Assembly (NCBI GenBank): GCA_030446765.1
Contig: JAUJMR010000004.1
Coordinates: forward strand, 114,606-150,816
Length of the DNA stretch: 36,211 nucleotides
From: Chloroflexia bacterium
Lineage (GTDB): Bacteria > Chloroflexota > Chloroflexia > Thermobaculales > Thermobaculaceae
Direction of reading: 5' to 3'
A program made the translations under genes and the position numbers. Below, in pieces: positions 1 through 9,417 of this stretch (its first letter is position 1; each line of letters starts with the position of its first letter). Under the pieces are notes generated by a model. It searched no databases. It was not told the origin of the DNA and saw only the letters and a program-made list of their open reading frames with translations.

Positions 1-53
1 AATGTACGCAGCTCGAATCCGCGCCCGACACCACCGGCGTCGGCCGCGAGCAC

Positions 54-989
54 CTAGGTAGGCGCCACCTCATCGATCAGCTGCAGCTCCTGCTCAGACA
101 ACAGCGGCCGTACTGAGGCTCGGGCGTTCTCCTCGACCTGCTCAGGCGTCTTACCACCGGGGATAGCTGTGGAGATAGCCGGGTGGCTCAGCACGAATCG
201 GAGCGCCAACTGCCCCATCGTCTGCTCGTCCCTCTCGAGGACTTGCAACCGCTCGACCTTCTCCACGCTCTCCGTAAACCACGGCTCGTTCGGCCAGTTG
301 TGCCGAACATCCCCCTTGGGGAAGGTGCTCTCGGGCGTGAACTTGCCGGTCAGCAACCCCTTCTGGAGCGGACCGCGCACCACTACCCCGATCCCGTGCT
401 CCTGGAGGTACGGCAGGATCTGCCTCTCCGCCTTGCGGTTGAGGATGCTGTACTCGAGCTGCACGACATCCAGGCCGCCGTTCTTGTTGAAGTGCTTGAT
501 GTACTCGAAGTCATCGGTAGACACACCAACCGCCCTTGCTTTACCCTCCGCCTTGAGCGACGCAAGCGCCTCTATGAACGCCTCCGTCTCCTCGTGCCTG
601 TCCCACCAGATGTGGTCGAAGTAGAGGTCCACGTAATCCGTGCCCAGCCGATGCAAGCTGTTTTCCAGAGCCTCGCGCACCTTCTCCGGGCGGTCGTAGA
701 CCGGTGTGCCCTTCGGGTCGCGGTGATGGCCCATCAGCCCGCCCTTGGTCGCGACTATGACCTGATCTCGCCTGCTCTTGATTACCTGGGCGACGAGCTC
801 CTCGCTGTGCCCATCGCCGTAGACGTCCGCGGTGTCTATGAAGGTGATGCCGAGCTCAAGCGCTCGCTCCATCGCCGCTACGGATGCCTGGTCCTCCACC
901 GGCCCCCACGCGTCCCCGCCGATCGCCCACGCCCCGAACCCGATCTCCGACACCTCGATGCTTGTCTTGCCCAGCTTGCGGTACTCCAC
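54..989 (-). CDS. Aldo/keto reductase
   Basis: A 311-residue (alpha/beta)8-barrel NAD(P)H-dependent oxidoreductase of the AKR superfamily, which reduces aldehydes, ketones or sugars. The catalytic tetrad is complete: Asp52 and Tyr57 in FIDTADVYG, Lys82 in VIVATKGG and His126 in VDLYFDH. The C-terminal cofactor segment (AIPGGKTPEQVEEN) is also present. The start is a GTG at 987-989, preceded by a strong Shine-Dalgarno (AGAAGGAGAGG, about 996-1008). The stop is TAG at 54-56. Length is normal and there is no frameshift. It lies downstream of a second AKR on the same strand, 175 bp away. The physiological substrate cannot be read from sequence; the form resembles bacterial YajO/IolS-type AKRs. 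Confidence 0.92.
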   Translation of the reverse strand: MEYRKLGKTSIEVSEIGFGAWAIGGDAWGPVEDQASVAAMERALELGITFIDTADVYGDGHSEELVAQVIKSRRDQVIVATKGGLMGHHRDPKGTPVYDRPEKVREALENSLHRLGTDYVDLYFDHIWWDRHEETEAFIEALASLKAEGKARAVGVSTDDFEYIKHFNKNGGLDVVQLEYSILNRKAERQILPYLQEHGIGVVVRGPLQKGLLTGKFTPESTFPKGDVRHNWPNEPWFTESVEKVERLQVLERDEQTMGQLALRFVLSHPAISTAIPGGKTPEQVEENARASVRPLLSEQELQLIDEVAPT

Positions 990-1164
990 GTCGGCCCCTC
1001 TCCTTCTGTGTATGTAGATTTCCAGATATCGAATGTCTTGTAGCGCAAAGGATGGTATGGAAGCTCAAGCCCGATTGTTAGTTACTGGCCCCGCCCCCAG
1101 ATCCGGTTGAGACAGGCCAGCGTAATCGGCATCCGTACTTCTGCCACTCGATTCCCTCGCGCCC

Positions 1165-1977
1165 TCAGCCCACGCGGTCGATCCATACCCCCAACCGGGC
1201 CCGCTCCTCCTCTGAGAGTGGGCCGCGTGCGACCGAACGGACGTTGACGTGCACCCACTCCGTCTTACGCATGGACACAACCACCCGGTCCACCATGTCT
1301 TGCGCCGCGACCCAGCGCAGGAGGATGTCGGACACCAGCGCCTTGTCCTCACCAATCTCGTCAAGCTTCCAGCCCCGGATAAAAGGTGACATCGCGATGT
1401 TGCTTAACCCGCGCCGCTTGGCTTCCGAGAACGTGGACAGCGCTTCCCGATTGAAGGCGTTGTACGGCGCAAAGACGTGGGTTACCGGGTGTCCCTCGGG
1501 CAGAGAGTGGAGGTGACCGGCCTCGACCATGCCCAACGCAACCCGCATTACCTTCCCAGCATGCATCCAGCTCGCAGCCAAGTCCAACTCCCTATGCAAA
1601 GTGGCCTCATCGTCCTCTGCGTGGATGACCAGGAGGTCCACTCGGTCGGTCTGCAACTCGGAGAGCATGATGTCTATGTGCTGCGGCTCATACGGGGTCC
1701 ACGGCGCCAAGTCGTCCTCCCTGCCTGCGTGCGCGAAGAAGTTCCACGCGGCAATCTCAGCCTCCTCGCGACGACCTAGCTCACGAAGCACTCGCCCTAG
1801 CGCAACGCGTTCCTGATAGTACGTTGTGTCGAGAAGGGTGATGCCTGCGTCCAAACAGGTCGCGACTAGCTCACACTGCTCCTTGAAGGAGGGGCGAGGG
1901 TCGTTGCCGAGCTGCTCGATGTAGGAGTGGCCACCCAGCCCCAGCTTCCATGCCATGCTTGATGTCTGGTTCACCAT
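1165..1977 (-). CDS. Divergent aldo/keto reductase-like protein lacking the catalytic lysine
   Basis: A 270-residue AKR-fold protein. Barrel landmarks are visible: GITLLDTTYY around residues 45-54 (Asp50), VDLLVIH for the strand carrying the tetrad histidine, and a C-terminal helix region. Where active AKRs read ATK the sequence reads AAWN (Trp near residue 78), so the tetrad lysine is missing. The tyrosine spacing (D-x3-Y) is also one residue shorter than usual. The protein may therefore bind nucleotide or ligand without classical AKR chemistry, or use altered chemistry (inference). The start ATG at 1975-1977 has GGAGCGGT just upstream; a second Met at residue 8 is possible. It is probably co-transcribed with the AKR downstream. 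Confidence 0.8.
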   Translation of the reverse strand: MVNQTSSMAWKLGLGGHSYIEQLGNDPRPSFKEQCELVATCLDAGITLLDTTYYQERVALGRVLRELGRREEAEIAAWNFFAHAGREDDLAPWTPYEPQHIDIMLSELQTDRVDLLVIHAEDDEATLHRELDLAASWMHAGKVMRVALGMVEAGHLHSLPEGHPVTHVFAPYNAFNREALSTFSEAKRRGLSNIAMSPFIRGWKLDEIGEDKALVSDILLRWVAAQDMVDRVVVSMRKTEWVHVNVRSVARGPLSEEERARLGVWIDRVG

Positions 1978-2256
1978 ACCGCTCCATTTCGCCCTACACT
2001 TGATGGCAGTTCGGGATGTAGTCGTTGAGACTTGGTACTCCTAAGCCTTAGGCACGCATGACGAACTTCAGGAAGGCGAGCGCGATTACTGAACCGGTCG
2101 GGTGCAGGCGGTACACCAGGTGCTGGGAGGAGCTCTGCCATTCCGGCGCCCACGGGCGGCTGCGGCGTAGAGCTTCCCGTGAGCAACTGATATTTCAGCG
2201 CGACGATTCCCCGCTTACCTTCTATCAACGGCCAGCCCATGTGACATTTCGCAGAA

Positions 2257-3134
2257 CTACGGCCAGGGAGGACTCTTCTCCGCCCTCTCCTCGGGTCGGC
2301 CTCTGAGTTCCTCCAACCATTGATCGAAGTTGCACTCCGGCCTGAAGCCGAGCACGTCCACCATGGTCCATCGGGTAGTACACCGTGATCGGCGCCAGGC
2401 TCTCAACACCCGCTCTCGCAGCAGCTCCACGGCGCCCGGGTAGTATTTGTCCAGCACGGGCATGGGATCGCGCGCCAGTTGCTCGGCGTCCTCTTCCTGG
2501 AATGGCACCACCGACTCGACGTTGAACGTATCCCACGTCACCCCACCGCCCATTAGCGTTTCCATAGAGGCCATCACCGAGCGTGCGACATCGCGGTCCA
2601 CCCCCGCCCGTAGAGCCGGTCCGTAGAGGAAGAACGGCTCGGGCACGAACATGCCGTAGCGTAGCGCAATGCTCGGGATGCCGTGGGTGCGCCGTACAAC
2701 TTGCACAACTCCTCGCCGGCAACCTTCGTCCAGCCGTAGATGTCCCGCCGGGACGCAGTGGCGTATCCTCGCGCAGCGCCGTGCCCTCCCCGGGGGCGTT
2801 GTAGGGCTTGTACACACCCATCGTGCTGCTGAACACCACCGCCTTTGTGCCTACTTGGCTGCCATACTCCACACGTTGAGCGTGCCCGTGAGGTTCAGGT
2901 CGTAGAAGTCGCGGGGCAGTGATCACTCAGGTGTATGCCGTGGATCGCCGCGGTGTGGACGATCACATCCGCCCCCCGCTGCGCCGGGATCTTCCGGGCT
3001 GCGCACGTCACCCTGGATGGACTCGTACGGCGTCTGCCCGCACGTCCTGTAGCACCGGCTCGTGCCCCGCATCTGCCAGCATCGGCGCGAGCGCCGTCCC
3101 CCGTGCCCCCGGCACCCGTGATAAGTACCCTCAT
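2257..3134 (-). pseudogene. NAD-dependent epimerase/dehydratase (extended SDR), multiply frameshifted
   Basis: Pieces of one extended SDR (nucleotide-sugar epimerase/dehydratase type) lie in order but in different frames. They are MRVLITGAGGT (nucleotide-binding start), a GDVRSPED stretch, DVIVHTAAIHG, YDLNLTGTLNVW, VVFSSTMGVYKPYN (the serine strand), YGWTKVAGEELC (the YxxxK active site, readable only after a shift), IPSIALRYGMF, and a C-terminal WLEELRGRPEE tail. At least six frame changes occur within 880 bp, so no continuous product can be made as written. The substrate is unknown. The start ATG is at 3132-3134. The upstream region is cut short by the IS256-family element, whose left edge lies about 90 bp before the start codon. 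Confidence 0.75.
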
Positions 3135-3998
3135 ACCCGAACACCCCTTCCTTGGTATCGTAAGTGCTGCCCAGTGTGCAAGTCCATCGAGAGCGCGTGA
3201 GCGGCAAGGCTGGGTCAAGTCCGGAACTGTCTGTAAAATCCTCCAAGTGCGCTAGCTGCTCAGGCTAGTGCACAGCCATCATTCATACTTGTTCCTTGTA
3301 CGTCCTCTGGCTGGCTGGCTTGCCATCTTCCACCGACAGCTGCCTCGCCTCGATGTCGCTCCAGGTTGAGCCAGGAGCAGTGCTTCATCCCACTGAGCCA
3401 GGAAGCTGCGCCTCTCCGATTGCTCGACCTCCAGCTTGATGCCGCCGTCACCAGCCTCCAGCACCTCCGACTGGTGGGTGTTGAGGAACACCCATTCTCT
3501 GTTGGGAAGATCCTCACTACCCTGGGCGCTATCACCTCGCCCGTGGCTTGAGTTCCTCGGTGCAAGCGCTCCAGGCCGTCATGGTCGAGCGCAGCCTGAT
3601 CCCCGTCTTCTCATGTGCTCTGGGTACACCCCCTGCTCGGCAACTCCTGCGAGTAGACCACCAGGCACTCCTCGATGCGCTCGTCGAGGGTCTGGGCTAG
3701 TTCTTCCCCAAAAAACGGATGGCTGGCTCGCCATTCACCGCCTCGCGTGCAAGCTCCAGTTCTGCTGCCCTGTCTTTGGATCCTCTGAAGCCAGTGCTAC
3801 TATCCACCTGCTCAGGGGTAAAGGTGGCACGCGTACCACTGCGAGGGGCGTCCGACAGACCTCTTCTGCCACGCTCAACGCCTTGTCGTCATCCTCTCGC
3901 GCTTGTCCGGTGCACTCCGCCTTGGCGACCAGTTCGCTCACCCGCTCGTAATCGGCACCTGACAACGCTGCCAGTCGCTGAGGGCTCGTGTGCCCTTG

Positions 3999-4418
3999 GA
4001 AATGCCGGTCTATTGCCGCCAGCTCATCCCCTTGTGGTCATCGCTCGTCCCTGCACAGCTTCTCCCACCACCGAAGCTGCTGTTGGCCAGAGCCCGCGGC
4101 TGCACTTCGGTTCTCCTCTGACCAGAACAGATCCTGATGTCAGTACCGCATCTCGCTTTCGATTGCTCGACGCACATCCACCAGCCTCAGGCAGGATGCT
4201 CTCTATGCCCGTCCGCCTCTGACTCCCTTGACGATCAGCACCCCTGGCTGACGATACGGCACTCATCGACCCGCACCTTCTCATAACTGCTGCCTATCCA
4301 CGTAGGCGCATTGAATACGGGTACCGGGTGGTGAGATGGCAGCCAGTTCGCGCGATCGCCACGCGCTGAAATGCCGGTCTATTGCCGCCCTCAGCCCCCT
4401 TGTGGTCATCGCTCGTCA
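3999..4418. repeat. Direct repeat pair inside the IS256 remnant (catalytic LVTSDDHKG segment)
   Basis: About 50 bp at 3999-4049 recur with few differences at 4368-4418. Both encode, on the minus strand, the LVTSDDHKG catalytic segment and the start of AAIDRHF. In an intact IS256 transposase this segment occurs once. Confidence 0.75.
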
Positions 4419-4548
4419 CCAGCTCAACATGAGAGCCCGCGGCTCTTCGCCGATATCCTGATAGGCTCTTGGAGGGTCTCGTCCCACATCCAATCTCTCT
4501 ATCCGTGATCTCGGTTACCTTGCGGGCACCCCCTGGCTGACGATGCGG
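4241..4548. repeat. Direct repeat pair inside the IS256 remnant (IVSQG segment)
   Basis: The 19-bp sequence CCCCTGGCTGACGATRCGG is present at 4241-4259 and again at about 4530-4548. On the minus strand it reads as the RIVSQG segment of the transposase. The spacing is 289 bp, unlike the other repeat pairs. Confidence 0.6.
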
Positions 4549-4676
4549 CCTCGACGTACATCTCCATCAGATACAAGACCAGCGCCTTCTCATCGCCACG
4601 CGCTGCGTCGAACCTGGCATTGATACCAGGCTCTTCAGAAGCTCGTCCTCCTCCGTGATCTCGGTTACCTTGCGGG
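4502..4676. repeat. Direct repeat pair inside the IS256 remnant (KVTEITE segment)
   Basis: A 25-bp block beginning TCCGTGATCTCGG is identical at 4502-4526 and 4652-4676. It encodes the KVTEITE helix on the minus strand. Each copy is followed by a version of the EKALVL segment (near 4590 and 4705). Confidence 0.65.
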
Positions 4677-5075
4677 TACTGCAGAGCGCCTCCATCCCAA
4701 GACCAAAGCCTTCTCATTGCGCTGGTACTTGGCGAAGACGTTGAGAAGTCCCTTCACCAGCAAGCTGAGCGTGCCCACTCGCGTCCTCAGTTCCCGCGGC
4801 TTGTAGCCGTTGCGGTGCCCGGTCCTGCCTTCCACCCCGCTCGTACCTTCCCGCACCCACATGGGCGGTCATCTCCGTCTCCAGCACCTCTTGCACCGTG
4901 CGCTCCACGATCCACGCAGGAACTCAGGGTCGTCAAGCAGCTTCCCCGCGACCGAGTCCTCAAACCTGCTACCATTGCGCCTGGCCATCCGTCTCCTCCT
5001 TGTTGTTGTTTGAGTCACAACTATCCTGGAGGAACGATGGCCTTCTCTCTAGCCATCTAATTTACAGAAGTTGCA

Positions 5076-5467
5076 GGACACAACCTGTGTGCGGTCCTCT
5101 ACGCGTGGTTCCGCCTTTAGTCGAGTAGGAAGGGATGCAGTGCGGTTTGACAGCCACGAGGCCGGGAACGGTAACCCTGAGCGGCCTGAGGGTAATCTAG
5201 ATCACAGACAGGGTGTCGAGATGTGGCACAATCGTTGTATGGGACGGGTCCGGAGTGCAATAGATAGACAAGGATCTTGGATAGAGTCTGCGAGTTACTT
5301 GGCGGACGCGTACAAAGGATGCTTTCCACTTTGGATGCAAGGGGCCTCACTTTGCCGGTGATGAGTCGCGATAGGGTGCATCCGAGTGAAGCTAGCAGGA
5401 TCTCGCCGGAAACTGTGCGGTCCGACATGCGCTGCCGGGATCGGGCCCGGATAGGGGTGGGAAGGTC
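5076..5467. other. Non-coding stretch upstream of egtA
   Basis: No gene is recognised in these 392 bases; the open frames here do not resemble any family I know. A perfect -35 hexamer TTGACA lies at 5147-5152, but the 17-bp-spaced hexamer after it (GGTAAC) is a poor -10, so promoter assignment is weak. The last bases before egtA contain GGTGGGAAGG, a usable ribosome binding site. Confidence 0.4.
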
Positions 5468-6736
5468 ATGACCACCGCACCTGGCTGGCTCACGCGCTCC
5501 GATCTTCAGGAGCATGTATCTCGGCTGTTCACCCCGCGCTTCTCCGGTAAAGACGATCCGGGCTGCATCGGGCTCGAGATCGAGCTCATCGGTCTACTCA
5601 AGGCGTACCCTCCCCGCCCGGTGCCGGCATCCTCGCTTGCTGAGATGCTGTCCGCTGATAAGGACCTTGTTAGCGACGCCTGCCTCAGCTTCGAGCCGGG
5701 CAGCCAGGTGGAACAGGCCCCCCCCGCCAGGGCTACCGCGCCGTGCTGCCCTCGGAACTGCCCGGCAACTCACAGAAGGCTGCGCCGGTGCGTTGCGCCG
5801 CACGGTGTCTCCATGCTCAGCACCGGCACCAACCCCTGGCACACCTGCGACGCCCTTGGACTTCATACCGACCGTCCCCGCTATCGCGCCATGCAGGACC
5901 ATTTCGATGGCATCGGCATCGCGGGGCGCCGATGATGCGGCAGACGGCCTCTTTGCAGGTCTGCCTCGACTTTGGGTCCGGCGAGGTTGGGCGCGAGCGC
6001 TGGGTGCTGGCCAATCATGGGGCCGGCTCTGACAGCTGTCTTCGCCAACTCACCGCTGCTGGATGAAGACCCCACTGGATTGCGAAGTACCCGCTCCGCC
6101 ATCTGGCAGGAGGTGGATTCGAGCCGCACGGGCTTCGACGGCACCCATGTAGGGGACGTCGATCCAGCCGAAGCCTACGTCCAGTTCGCCCTCCGCGCCG
6201 AAGCCATCCCGCTGACGCGTGAAGAGAGCGAGCCCACGCTGCCGTTCCGCCTGCCCTTCGGGGACTGGCTGGCCCGGGGCGGCGCGAGGCCCGACGCGGA
6301 GGACCTGGCCCATCATCTCACGACGCTGTTCCCACCGGTCCGGCCCCACGGGTACATCGAGGTGCGCTACCTCGATGCCCTACCCGAGCGGTGGAGAGCC
6401 GTCCCGGTGTGCCTGCTGGCCGCGCTGCTGTACGACCCGGCAGCCCGGCGGGAGGCGCTCGAAGCCCTCGCCAAGCCGGCACGTTCCTGGCGGGAGGAGT
6501 GGAAGGCGACGGCAACGCTCGGGATGGCGGACCTGTCCCTGCGCGGGTCCGCCTGCGACCTGTTTGACATCGCGCTGAGGGGCATGCAGCGGCTTCCGGC
6601 AGGATATCTACCACACGACGCCGCGGCGCTCGTCGAGGAGTACCGGGAGCGGTACCTCGTCCCCGGCCGCTGCCCGGCCGACGAACAGCTCGATCGCTTC
6701 CGGGCCTGCCCGCAGGACCTCTCAATCTGGATATAG
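5468..6736 (+). pseudogene. egtA: Glutamate-cysteine ligase EgtA, frameshifted
   Basis: EgtA makes gamma-glutamylcysteine, the sulfur donor for ergothioneine in the mycobacterial-type pathway. The GCS2-family sequence is clear but needs frame changes. From ATG 5468 it reads CIGLEIELI and LSFEPGSQVE (ATP/glutamate-binding region). A garbled stretch follows at about 5710-5790, then VSMLSTGTNPWHT, RYRAMQDHFD and GIAGRR. A shift at about 5935 leads to TASLQVCLDFGSG, and a second near 6010 restores the frame for FANSPLLDEDPTG and the rest of the protein to the TAG at 6734-6736. The total is about 420 residues, normal for EgtA. Because conserved motifs on both sides of each shift are intact, either recent inactivation or base-calling errors could explain it. 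The next gene, egtB, follows within about 40 bp. Confidence 0.82.
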
Positions 6737-6777
6737 AGAATAGATGACCGACTTTCAATGGATGGGAGACAAGACTA

Positions 6778-8081
6778 TGATCACGACTGTTAGCGATGCC
6801 AAGGGTCGCATCATTGCGGAACTCGAAGAGGCACGTAGGCGCACCACAGATCTGCTCGCGCCCGTGGACGACCTCCGACTTATAGCCCAGCACAACAGGC
6901 TCATGAGCCCGCTCGTGTGGGACTACGCGCACGTCGGGGTATACGAGGAGTTGTGGCTGGTGAACCAGCTCTCCAGCACGCCTCCCATCAACGAGGGATG
7001 GCTTCACCTGTACGACGCGTTCGAGAACCCGCGTGCGACTCGGGGCGAGCTGCCCCTGATGGACCGCAGACAAGTCGAGGAGTACAGGGACGAGGTGCGC
7101 CGGCGAGCGCTGGAGATACTCGACAAAGCGGACCTGGCCTCCGACAACCCGCTCCTGCAGGACGGGTATGTTTACGAGATGGTCATCGAGCACGAGCATC
7201 AGCACGACGAGACTGTCCTGCAGGCACTCCAACTGTTGCCCGGGGGCTATTGCCCTCCGCTTCCGGCCGCACCCTCTGGTCGCCTCGTCACGCTCGACAT
7301 GGTACCGGTGCCAGCGGGGCGGTATCCAGTTGGCAGCGACCGCCATACACCCTGGGATAACGAGGGTCCGGCTCACGAAGTGGAGCTGAAAGGTTATCGC
7401 ATCGACCGCTTCCCCGTGACAAACGGCCAGTTCCGGGAGTTCATGTCGGACGGCGGGTACTCTCGGCGCGAGCTCTGGAGCGAGTCGGGATGGGAGTGGC
7501 TCCAAAACAGCAGGGTGACCGCACCCAAGTACTGGCGCTTTGAGCACGGCGAGTGGCTGACCGACCGCTTCGGGCACATCGTACCCGTGGAATGGGACCG
7601 GCCAGTGGTGCACGTGTGCTACCACGAGGCCGAGGCGTACGCGCGCTGGACGGGCAAGCGCCTGCCGACCGAGTTCGAATGGGAGGTGGCCGCGTCCTGG
7701 GACCCGTTAGCGGGCCGGGCAAGACTGTACCCATGGGGCGATGAGCCGCCCACTCCGGATCGTGCGAACCTCGACCAGTGGCTCTACGGCCCCGCGCCCA
7801 TTGCGGCGTACCCCGGCGGGGTGAGTGCGCTGGGGTGTGAGCAGATGGTCGGGGACGTGTGGGAGTGGACGAGCAGCGACTTCCGCGCATACCCCGGCTT
7901 CAGGGCGTTCCCGTACGCCGAGTACTCGGAGGTGTTCTTCGGACCCGAGCACAAGGTGCTGCGCGGGGCGTCATGGGCTGCGCGGCGGAGCGTCGGGCGG
8001 GTTACATTCCGCAACTGGGACTACCCCATACGAAGGCAAATCTTCGCGGGCTTCCGCTGCGCCATGGACGGCGGGGCGTGA
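6778..8081 (+). CDS. egtB: Ergothioneine synthase EgtB (iron-dependent sulfoxide synthase)
   Basis: EgtB joins gamma-glutamylcysteine (or cysteine) to hercynine with O2, forming the sulfoxide C-S bond. The N-terminal DinB-like domain holds the iron ligands. His52 lies in DYAHVGVYEELW, and His139 and His143 with Glu145 lie in the HX3HXE motif (HEHQHDE). The C-terminal FGE/sulfatase-modifying domain shows VPAGRYPVGSD, FPVTNGQFREF, KRLPTEFEWEVAA, GDVWEWTSS, RGASW and IFAGFRCA. I chose ATG 6778 over ATG 6744: GGGAGA lies 8-9 bases upstream, and the histidine numbering then closely matches characterised EgtB (51/134/138). The gene is intact at 434 residues and sits between egtA and egtC. Confidence 0.93.
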
Positions 8082-8152
8082 CGGTGCTAATCCCCGCCAT
8101 ACCCATCTACTGGGCAGCAGAACCGGCGCCAACAAGGTTGTAGGACGCAGGT

Positions 8153-8920
8153 ATGTGCCGCTTGCTCGCATACGTTGCACCAGAGCCTGTCGCAGCCAGG
8201 GACCTGCTGGGAGACGGGCTGGAATGCTTTGTCCATCTCTCTCACTCCCACGGTGACGGATGGGGCATTGCCGGGTACGGTGAGGACGGTAATCTCACCT
8301 ACGCGAAAGCCGCCGAGGCAGCCTACGGCAGCGCCGAGTTTGCCGGGTTGGTTGGGCGGCTCCACACCGATGCGTTTGTAGCGCACCTGCGGTGGGCCAC
8401 GCCGGGGTTGAGACTCTCTCAGGAGAACACGCATCCGTTCGTGACGGACGGCTTCGCCTTCGCTCACCACGGCCGTGTTGGCCCCTTCGACAAGCTCGAT
8501 GGGCTGATCTCCCAGGAGCGACGCTCGGCACTTGGTGGCACGACCGATAGTGAGCGCCTCTTCCTGGCTCTCATGTCAGCCTACGACGGTTCTGCAACCC
8601 TTGAAGACGCCTATCGAACCCTCCTGCTCGCGGCTGACAGGGAGTTGGAGTACACGAGCCTGAATAGCGTACTGCTGACACCGCGAGAGATATACGCCCT
8701 GTGCTGGTACGACCCACAGAACTCCGTCGTGCGTGAAGAGATGCGCAAGGACATCGGCTACTACGACTTGCGCTACAGGATTGATCGAGGCGCCGTAGTG
8801 ATAGCATCGCAGGGATTGGGTGGCGAACGGTGGGAGAGGGTGCCGAACGGTCACGTGCTCGCTGTGCAGCGAGGTACGCTCGAGACCAGGCTTGTAGGAA
8901 TTGGGAGCCGTCAGACGTAG
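8153..8920 (+). CDS. egtC: Gamma-glutamyl-hercynylcysteine sulfoxide hydrolase EgtC (class II glutamine amidotransferase fold)
   Basis: EgtC removes the gamma-glutamyl group after the EgtB reaction. The 255-residue protein has the Ntn-hydrolase layout. Cys2 directly after the initiator Met is the nucleophile (MCRLLAYV), followed by HSHGDGWGIAGYG, FVAHLRWATPG, ENTHPF and an AHHGRVG oxyanion/asparagine-loop variant, where many family members have HNG. The family is also called YafJ/DUF-type amidotransferase; placement next to egtA and egtB is what favours EgtC. It starts 71 bp after egtB. The frame is fully open, in contrast to genes on either side. No egtD or egtE follows it. Confidence 0.85.
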   Translation: MCRLLAYVAPEPVAARDLLGDGLECFVHLSHSHGDGWGIAGYGEDGNLTYAKAAEAAYGSAEFAGLVGRLHTDAFVAHLRWATPGLRLSQENTHPFVTDGFAFAHHGRVGPFDKLDGLISQERRSALGGTTDSERLFLALMSAYDGSATLEDAYRTLLLAADRELEYTSLNSVLLTPREIYALCWYDPQNSVVREEMRKDIGYYDLRYRIDRGAVVIASQGLGGERWERVPNGHVLAVQRGTLETRLVGIGSRQT

Positions 8921-9417
8921 TACCGCCCGGCATACCAGCAGCGCTCGGATACACAAGGGGGGGGGGAGGGCAGCGGCGTTGCCGGGTCAAAAAAGCGAAA
9001 CTGCCAGGACATACCCCCGGCAGGGCCAGGGATGTCTGCCAGGCCTGCTCCGAGACCTCGACACACGGTGCCGCCGCTCCGGGGAGAGGTTGATCTCGAC
9101 AGCTTACGTGCCGGAGGACTCTCTGAGCAGGTGCTGGACGTGGTGCTCGTCGCCCTGCCTGTTCCTTCGCTGACGCGCCTCGCCGATGGGTTAGGAGTCG
9201 AAGTCGGGCTCGGCAAGGAGAGGCCGTGAACAGGTGGCTGCAGGTCCGGCCAGGTGCCGAGTGGAACTGGCTGCGCCATATAACCCGGGGAGAGGCCAGC
9301 GGACTATCGGCAAGGAGAATGAGACATTGATCATAAATACTCTATGACCCTTGGTGCCGGGCCCACTTGTCGCTCCCGCTTGAGCGGGTCGATGACGACG
9401 AGTATCTGGAGCGCGAG
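8921..9417. other. Intergenic stretch with a G10 tract; no gene recognised
   Basis: About 500 bases follow egtC with no recognisable gene. The most striking element is a run of ten G at 8957-8966 followed by AGGG, which could form a quadruplex or slip during replication or sequencing. A frame at 9032-9229 (+) has mixed helical character but no family resemblance. An AT-rich patch at 9325-9350 might hold a promoter for the following redox genes, but no well-spaced hexamers are seen. Confidence 0.5.

Larger units (their letters stand above)
3279..4988 (-). pseudogene. IS256-family transposase, frameshifted and internally duplicated
   Basis: This is a DDE (mutator-type) transposase in pieces. 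The N-terminus starts at ATG 4988 with an AGGAGGAGAC Shine-Dalgarno (MARRNGSRFED), followed by VLETEMTAHVGAGRYER, GRTGHRNGYKPRELRTRVGTL, YQRNEKALVL, LMEMYVE, KVTEITE, SYEKVRVDE, IVSQG and LIVKGV. The catalytic LVTSDDHKG and AAIDRHF come next, and finally DGLERLHR and RVVRIFPTE. EKALVL, LVTSDDHKG and the KVTEITE region each occur twice or out of order. Several frameshifts interrupt the frame. The span is 1.7 kb, against about 1.2 kb for an intact transposase. As written it cannot be active. Confidence 0.78.
3222..5075 (-). mobile_element. Degenerate IS256-family insertion sequence
   Basis: The element contains a rearranged IS256-type transposase. Imperfect inverted ends may bound it: GGAACTGTCTGTAAAAT at 3222-3238 and, on the other strand, CAACTTCTGTAAATT near 5059-5073. 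At about 1.85 kb it is longer than a usual 1.3-1.5 kb IS256 element because of internal duplications. No convincing target-site duplication was found beside the ends, so the boundaries are approximate. A small inverted repeat (GATGGC/GCCATC, 5036-5057) lies between the transposase start and the right end. The element separates the broken epimerase from egtA. Confidence 0.6.

Noticed and set aside
183-1043. Long plus-strand open frame opposite the first AKR
   Set aside because: It is an antisense shadow of a gene with a complete catalytic tetrad; composition is Arg/Leu/His-rich with no family features.
3999-4676. Repeats considered as a CRISPR array
   Set aside because: Only pairs of repeats with unequal spacing, and each encodes transposase motifs; no array periodicity.
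5147-5175. TTGACA as egtA promoter
   Set aside because: The correctly spaced -10 hexamer is poor (GGTAAC), so it is mentioned only as a weak candidate.
6318-7625. 435-codon minus-strand frame opposite egtA/egtB
   Set aside because: It crosses two recognisable plus-strand genes and has no motif; high GC produces long antisense frames here.
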